This document shows, in pieces, positions 60,159 through 64,000 of a stretch of DNA of 64,000 nt. Position 1 is the first letter of the stretch, and every line of letters begins with the position of its first letter. The position numbers and the translations under genes were made by a program. This DNA is from Kroppenstedtia eburnea. Lineage in GTDB: Bacteria > Bacillota > Bacilli > Thermoactinomycetales > DSM-45169. The stretch is from positions 2,356,001 through 2,420,000 of the forward strand of contig NZ_CP048103.1 in NCBI RefSeq assembly GCF_013282215.1. Direction: 5' to 3'. The notes beneath the pieces are model-generated. The model saw only the letters and a program-made list of their open reading frames with translations, was not told the origin of the DNA and did not search any database.

Positions 60159-61894
60159 TATGCTTCCCTCTTTCCTGTGACGCCTTCGACTTCGTATGTC
60201 TCCGGGTTCACCTTCACTCCGTATTTCTCTTCCGCATGTCCGGCGGTCATGTAACCGTTCTTGACATCGCGCGCGACCTGCTCGGCGGGGCGCTTGAGCG
60301 GGTCACCGTAGCCACCGCCGGTTGCTGTCATGAGCTTCACGACATCACCTTTATTCAGCGGATAGCGCGGATACATGCCGAAGGGCCCGTCCGTCGTGCC
60401 GTCCTTCTTCTCGATGATGAATTCGTTCGGAGAACCTTTCTCACCACCGTTAAGCCCCCAGGGATGAAACTTGTTCCGCCCGAATGTCGCCGAAACGGTC
60501 TGGCCGTCTGTCATCGCACGGTAGCTGCGGATAACCCCCGCCCCGCCGATGTATTCTCCGGCACCCATGCCGTCAGTCCTCAGACTGTACTCGTCGATCA
60601 TGACGCCGTAGCGGGTTTCCGCCACCTCGACCGGAACGTTGTACGTTTCCCCGTCGCCGATGCAGAACTGGCCACGTGCACCGTCTTGTCCGCGTGCCGC
60701 GCCCCATCCGCCTGCTGACGGCTCGACGATAAGGAACGGTTCGCCGTTCACATGGTGGTTCCCGGCAAGCGTCACCGCACATACGGACAGGAGCTGTCCG
60801 GCGGGAAGCCGGTCCGGAAGATACGGAGCGAGCGCCTGCATGACGACATCCGCGCCGCCCTGCATCGACTCCCAGTAGACCGAAACCGGAGCCGGACGTT
60901 CCGCAGACAGGATGGACGCCGGATCCGTGATGATCTCAAGCGGGCGAAACACGCCGTCATTCACGTCCTGGGACGGGTTGGTGATTGCCAGGAAGACTGT
61001 CCGGACCGCCGAGACGAGACCAGTGTACGTGACATTGACAGGGCCCGGCACCTGAGGGTGGGTTCCGCGGAAGTCGCAGATGAACTTGTCGTCGGTAATA
61101 GTCACCTTGACCCGGACGTTGAACGGTCCGTTGCCGAAACCGTCGTCGTCGATGAAGTCCTCCGCGAAGAATTCGCCCTTTGGCAGCTTCGCGAGCTCCT
61201 TTCGCGCCATCTGTTCACCGTGGTCGAGATAGTTTTCGATGGCGGTCTTCACGGTTTCGGTACCGTTCTTCTCACACAATTCCCTAACGCGCTTGTCGCC
61301 GGTGCGGATCGCCGCCACCTGCGCCCACAGGTCCCCGAGGGAGAGATCCGGGAAGCGGACGTTCGCCTCGATCATGTCGATAACCGCCTGGTTGAGTCTC
61401 CCTCCCTCATACAACTTGACGCATGGGAGTTGCAGGCCTTCCTGGTAAATTTCCGTCGCGTCATTGCTGAAGGAACCCGGGTCCTTGCCACCGACGTCCG
61501 TCCAGTGTGCCTTGTTCGCAGCGAATGCGACAAGCTCACCGTCCACGAAGATGGGCATGACGAACCCGACGTCGGACAGGTGGGAGCCCCCACCGCCGTA
61601 CGAGTCATTGATGATGATGATGTCCCCTGGTTTAAGGTCTCCCTCAAATTTCTCCAAGGTTTCCTTAACCATGAACGTCAGCATCCCGATGAAGCCGGTG
61701 ACCCCGTTGCCCTGTGTCAGCAGCTGACCTTTCGCATCAGTCAGCCCGCTCGCGTAGTCGAGCACTTCATAGATAACCGGGCTCATGGATGTTCTGGCCA
61801 GTGTGTGGAACATCTCCTCACCGATCGCCACCAGTGAATCTTTGACAATCTCGAGTGTGAACGGATCTACAGTTTGTTCTTTGATTGTTTTCAT
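60158..61894 (-). CDS. hyuB: Hydantoinase/oxoprolinase subunit B (HyuB)
   Basis: 578 residues. It pairs with HyuA to hydrolyse a cyclic amide or hydantoin with ATP. Family segments are DPFTLEIVKDSLVAIGEEMF at the start, SPVIYEVLDYASGLTDAKGQLL, GDIIIINDSYGGGGSHLSDV, SAGGWGAARGQDGARGQF, and a C-terminal GGGYGDPLKRPAEQVARDV. GAGGTGCGCTGAG precedes the ATG. It lies 1 bp from hyuA. Its G+C is higher than the cas region. Confidence 0.92.
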   Translation of the reverse strand: MKTIKEQTVDPFTLEIVKDSLVAIGEEMFHTLARTSMSPVIYEVLDYASGLTDAKGQLLTQGNGVTGFIGMLTFMVKETLEKFEGDLKPGDIIIINDSYGGGGSHLSDVGFVMPIFVDGELVAFAANKAHWTDVGGKDPGSFSNDATEIYQEGLQLPCVKLYEGGRLNQAVIDMIEANVRFPDLSLGDLWAQVAAIRTGDKRVRELCEKNGTETVKTAIENYLDHGEQMARKELAKLPKGEFFAEDFIDDDGFGNGPFNVRVKVTITDDKFICDFRGTHPQVPGPVNVTYTGLVSAVRTVFLAITNPSQDVNDGVFRPLEIITDPASILSAERPAPVSVYWESMQGGADVVMQALAPYLPDRLPAGQLLSVCAVTLAGNHHVNGEPFLIVEPSAGGWGAARGQDGARGQFCIGDGETYNVPVEVAETRYGVMIDEYSLRTDGMGAGEYIGGAGVIRSYRAMTDGQTVSATFGRNKFHPWGLNGGEKGSPNEFIIEKKDGTTDGPFGMYPRYPLNKGDVVKLMTATGGGYGDPLKRPAEQVARDVKNGYMTAGHAEEKYGVKVNPETYEVEGVTGKREA

Positions 61895-61895
61895 C

Positions 61896-63941
61896 TCAGC
61901 GCACCTCCGTTTCGATGATCAGGTTACCGTATTCATCAATCGACGCCTTCTGATCAGGGTAGATGACCGTTACTGCCGCCTGTTCCTCAATGACTGCCGG
62001 ACCGCTGAACGCCATGCCCGGCTCAAGCTTCGAGCGGTTGTATACGACAGTGTCCACCCAGCCGTCCTGCTCGTAGTAGACAGGCCGCTTTTCCTTGAGC
62101 GCATCCGTTGCCGTACCGCCTTTCAACTGGAGCTTCTTCAGTGCAGGCTTCTCGACCGATCCGAAAGCCGTGAGGTGAAGATTGACGATTTCCGTCTCTG
62201 CCTCTTCCAGTTTGAACGTGTAGTTCTTCTCGTGAAGCTCGTGAAAGTCGGCGATGAGCTGTGTCAGCGATTCCGGTGTAACCGGACCGGATGCGAGAGG
62301 AACCTTCACGGTGTGTTCCTGCCCCGCATAGCGCATGTCTGCATACCGCATAAAGCGGATATTGTCCTTTTCGATGTTCTCTTCCGCGAACTGGGCAACC
62401 GCCGTCCGGGCAAGCTCATCCCATTCCTGGTTGAAGCCATCGAGATCAAGTCCGTTCACGCGGGCGATATACGTCTGGATGTAGTCATGCCGAAGGTCCG
62501 TCATGAGCATCCCCCAGGCAGAGAATACCGGAGACGCAACCGGAACGACCACTTTTCTGACACCGAGTTCGCGGGCAAGCGCCGGTGCGTGCATCGAGCC
62601 GCCGCCGCCGAATGCGACGAGCGTAAAGTCGCGCGGGTCGTAACCTTTCCGAACCGAGATGAGCTTCAATGCGTTCAACATGTTCGAGTTGGCGATCCGG
62701 ATCATGCCCAGTGCGCCATCCTCCGGCTTCATATCAAACCGGTCGGCCACTTTCGTCTTGATCGCTTCTTCGACCTTGGCCATATCGACGTTGTAGTCAA
62801 AGTTTTTCGGAGACAGGCGTCCTGTCAGAAGGTTGGCGTCTGTCGTCGTCGGCTCCGTTCCGCCCTGACCGTAAGCGACAGGACCCGGCACGGATCCTGC
62901 GGACTGAGGGCCGACTTTAAGCGCGCCGCCTTCATCGATCCAGGCGATGGAACCGCCACCGTTCCCGATTTCGACGATGTCGACGACCGGAGTCTTGATC
63001 GGGTAGCCCGCGTTGTACTCATCCTTCTCGATGTAGTAATCTGTCGAGACCTTCACTTCGCCTTCCACGATGAGTGAGCATTTCGCAGTCGTTCCGCCGA
63101 TGTCGAAGGCGATGATGTTCTCCTCTCCGAGGATTTCGCCCAAGTAAGCCGCGCCGTAGATGCCGGCGACCGGACCCGACTCGACCATGTTAATCGGGTT
63201 TTTTTTCGCTTGCTCAAACGTTGTCGTCCCCCCGTTGGACTGCATGATGTAGCGAAGGTCACCCGTTCCCAGTTGACTGAGGCGACCGTTGAGGCGGTCG
63301 ATGTACGAAGACGCAATCGGCTTGACATAAGAGTTGAGGACCGCTGTGTTGGTCCGCTCATACTCGCGCCATTCTTTCGTCACTTCATGCGATGCCGTCA
63401 CAGCCGCTTCCGGCCACAACTCGTTGATCAACTCGACCGTGCGGATTTCGTGTGCCGGGTTCTTGTAGGCATGGAGATAGGCGACCGCGATGGCATCGAC
63501 TCCTTCTTTCTTAAAATAATCGACCAGTACTTTGATGCGATCCTCATCAAGCGGCACGATCTCTTCGCCCAGCTGGTTCATCCGCTCAGTCACTTCCTGG
63601 CGCAGGTAGCGCTCGACGAAGGGCTCAGGCTTCTTATAACGGAGGTTGAACAGATCAGGCCGGTTGCCACGTGCGATTTCCAGGACATCGCGGAAGCCCG
63701 CGGTGGTGATCAGGCCGGTCTTGACGCCCTTTCGCTCCGTCAGTGCGTTGATGATGACTGTCGTCCCGTGGATGAACGTCTGGATCGACTTCGGGTTTAC
63801 CCCACTCTTTTCGATTACGTCGATGACACCCTGCTCAAAGTTCGGAGGGGTTGTTGGGCTCTTGGCCACTCCGACATTCCCTTCTCCGTCCACATATACA
63901 AGATCTGTAAATGTTCCACCAATATCAGTTGCTACTCTCAT
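61896..63941 (-). CDS. hyuA: Hydantoinase/oxoprolinase subunit A (HyuA)
   Basis: 681 residues. The N-terminal ATPase part reads VATDIGGTFTDLVYVDGEG (phosphate loop) and FIHGTTVIINALTERKG; the actin-like fold reads IIAFDIGGTTAKCSLIVEG; and GNGGGSIAWID and GGGGSMHAPALARELG are further family motifs. This is the ATP-binding subunit of N-methylhydantoinase/5-oxoprolinase-type enzymes. I chose the ATG at 63941 because GGGGGAGG lies 5 nt upstream; the frame is open to 63989. First visible gene of the operon; its promoter is not evident in the last 60 bp. Confidence 0.93.
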   Translation of the reverse strand: MRVATDIGGTFTDLVYVDGEGNVGVAKSPTTPPNFEQGVIDVIEKSGVNPKSIQTFIHGTTVIINALTERKGVKTGLITTAGFRDVLEIARGNRPDLFNLRYKKPEPFVERYLRQEVTERMNQLGEEIVPLDEDRIKVLVDYFKKEGVDAIAVAYLHAYKNPAHEIRTVELINELWPEAAVTASHEVTKEWREYERTNTAVLNSYVKPIASSYIDRLNGRLSQLGTGDLRYIMQSNGGTTTFEQAKKNPINMVESGPVAGIYGAAYLGEILGEENIIAFDIGGTTAKCSLIVEGEVKVSTDYYIEKDEYNAGYPIKTPVVDIVEIGNGGGSIAWIDEGGALKVGPQSAGSVPGPVAYGQGGTEPTTTDANLLTGRLSPKNFDYNVDMAKVEEAIKTKVADRFDMKPEDGALGMIRIANSNMLNALKLISVRKGYDPRDFTLVAFGGGGSMHAPALARELGVRKVVVPVASPVFSAWGMLMTDLRHDYIQTYIARVNGLDLDGFNQEWDELARTAVAQFAEENIEKDNIRFMRYADMRYAGQEHTVKVPLASGPVTPESLTQLIADFHELHEKNYTFKLEEAETEIVNLHLTAFGSVEKPALKKLQLKGGTATDALKEKRPVYYEQDGWVDTVVYNRSKLEPGMAFSGPAVIEEQAAVTVIYPDQKASIDEYGNLIIETEVR

Positions 63942-64000
63942 CCGATCCTCCCCCTTATCGTAAAAGTCAGAATACAGCCGGTGTGACAATGCTCAGCAAC

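Noticed and set aside
60752-61837. Long open frames opposite hyuA and hyuB (60752-61837, 61785-63077)
   Set aside because: Antisense shadows of G+C-rich coding sequence; no ribosome site and no recognisable protein motif.

Overview
The window looks like chromosome of a spore-forming, naturally transformable member of the Bacilli. The evidence is a complete comG-type operon followed by aroK and yqzE, a yjcG/yjcF pair, IspG, a cytochrome bd oxidase, a YheC/YheD-type spore-coat ATP-grasp protein, strong GGAGG ribosome binding sites and frequent TTG/GTG starts. The gene content and the moderately high G+C of the flanks would fit Thermoactinomycetaceae, but that placement is inference. 

Layout. 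0-25 kb is an ordinary core region: a partial GMC oxidoreductase, a secreted alkaline phosphatase with a Pho-box-like upstream element, a four-tRNA cluster (fMet, Asp, CAT-anticodon Met/Ile, Val) with a duplicated tRNA-Val end, housekeeping enzymes, a YabE-like 3D-domain protein, a VanW protein, cydAB, ispG, and the comG operon transcribed leftwards. 25.4-49.6 kb is accessory. It starts with a CRISPR leader and stub array, then a 1.4-kb IS256-family element, a six-repeat CRISPR segment, transposase debris, two SUKH (SMI1/KNR4) immunity-like genes, marR-paiA-paiB, a YheC/D gene and a large nonulosonic (sialic/legionaminic-type) acid surface-glycan cluster. A second, inverted IS256 copy and a ten-repeat CRISPR array with its own leader close it. 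49.7-58.1 kb is a complete type I-B cas operon (cas6-cas8-cas7-cas5-cas3-cas4-cas1-cas2, leftward), whose leader and array follow cas2. 58.4-64 kb is a hydantoinase/oxoprolinase operon (hyuA-hyuB-cupin-NCS1 permease). 

The main structural result concerns the two inverted IS copies. The 8-bp sequence GATTTAAG lies outside the left IS, and its reverse complement lies on the inner side of the right IS. These are the two halves of one target duplication. They imply that the roughly 20-kb segment between the copies is inverted relative to its state at insertion. Undoing the inversion places the orphan six-repeat CRISPR segment in line behind the ten-repeat array next to cas2, so one array appears to have been cut in two. 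A second, homologous leader with only a stub array lies at the other end, facing the opposite way. Each transposase copy carries its own frameshift damage. 

How the genes work together. The glycan cluster holds the steps expected for a CMP-activated nine-carbon sugar: 4,6-dehydratase, aminotransferase, left-handed beta-helix acetyltransferase, hydrolysing 2-epimerase, synthase and cytidylyltransferase. It adds two SDRs, three Gfo/Idh/MocA-like proteins and three GT-B-like proteins, two of which are tandem paralogues. The cas operon has both adaptation and interference genes and could service both arrays.
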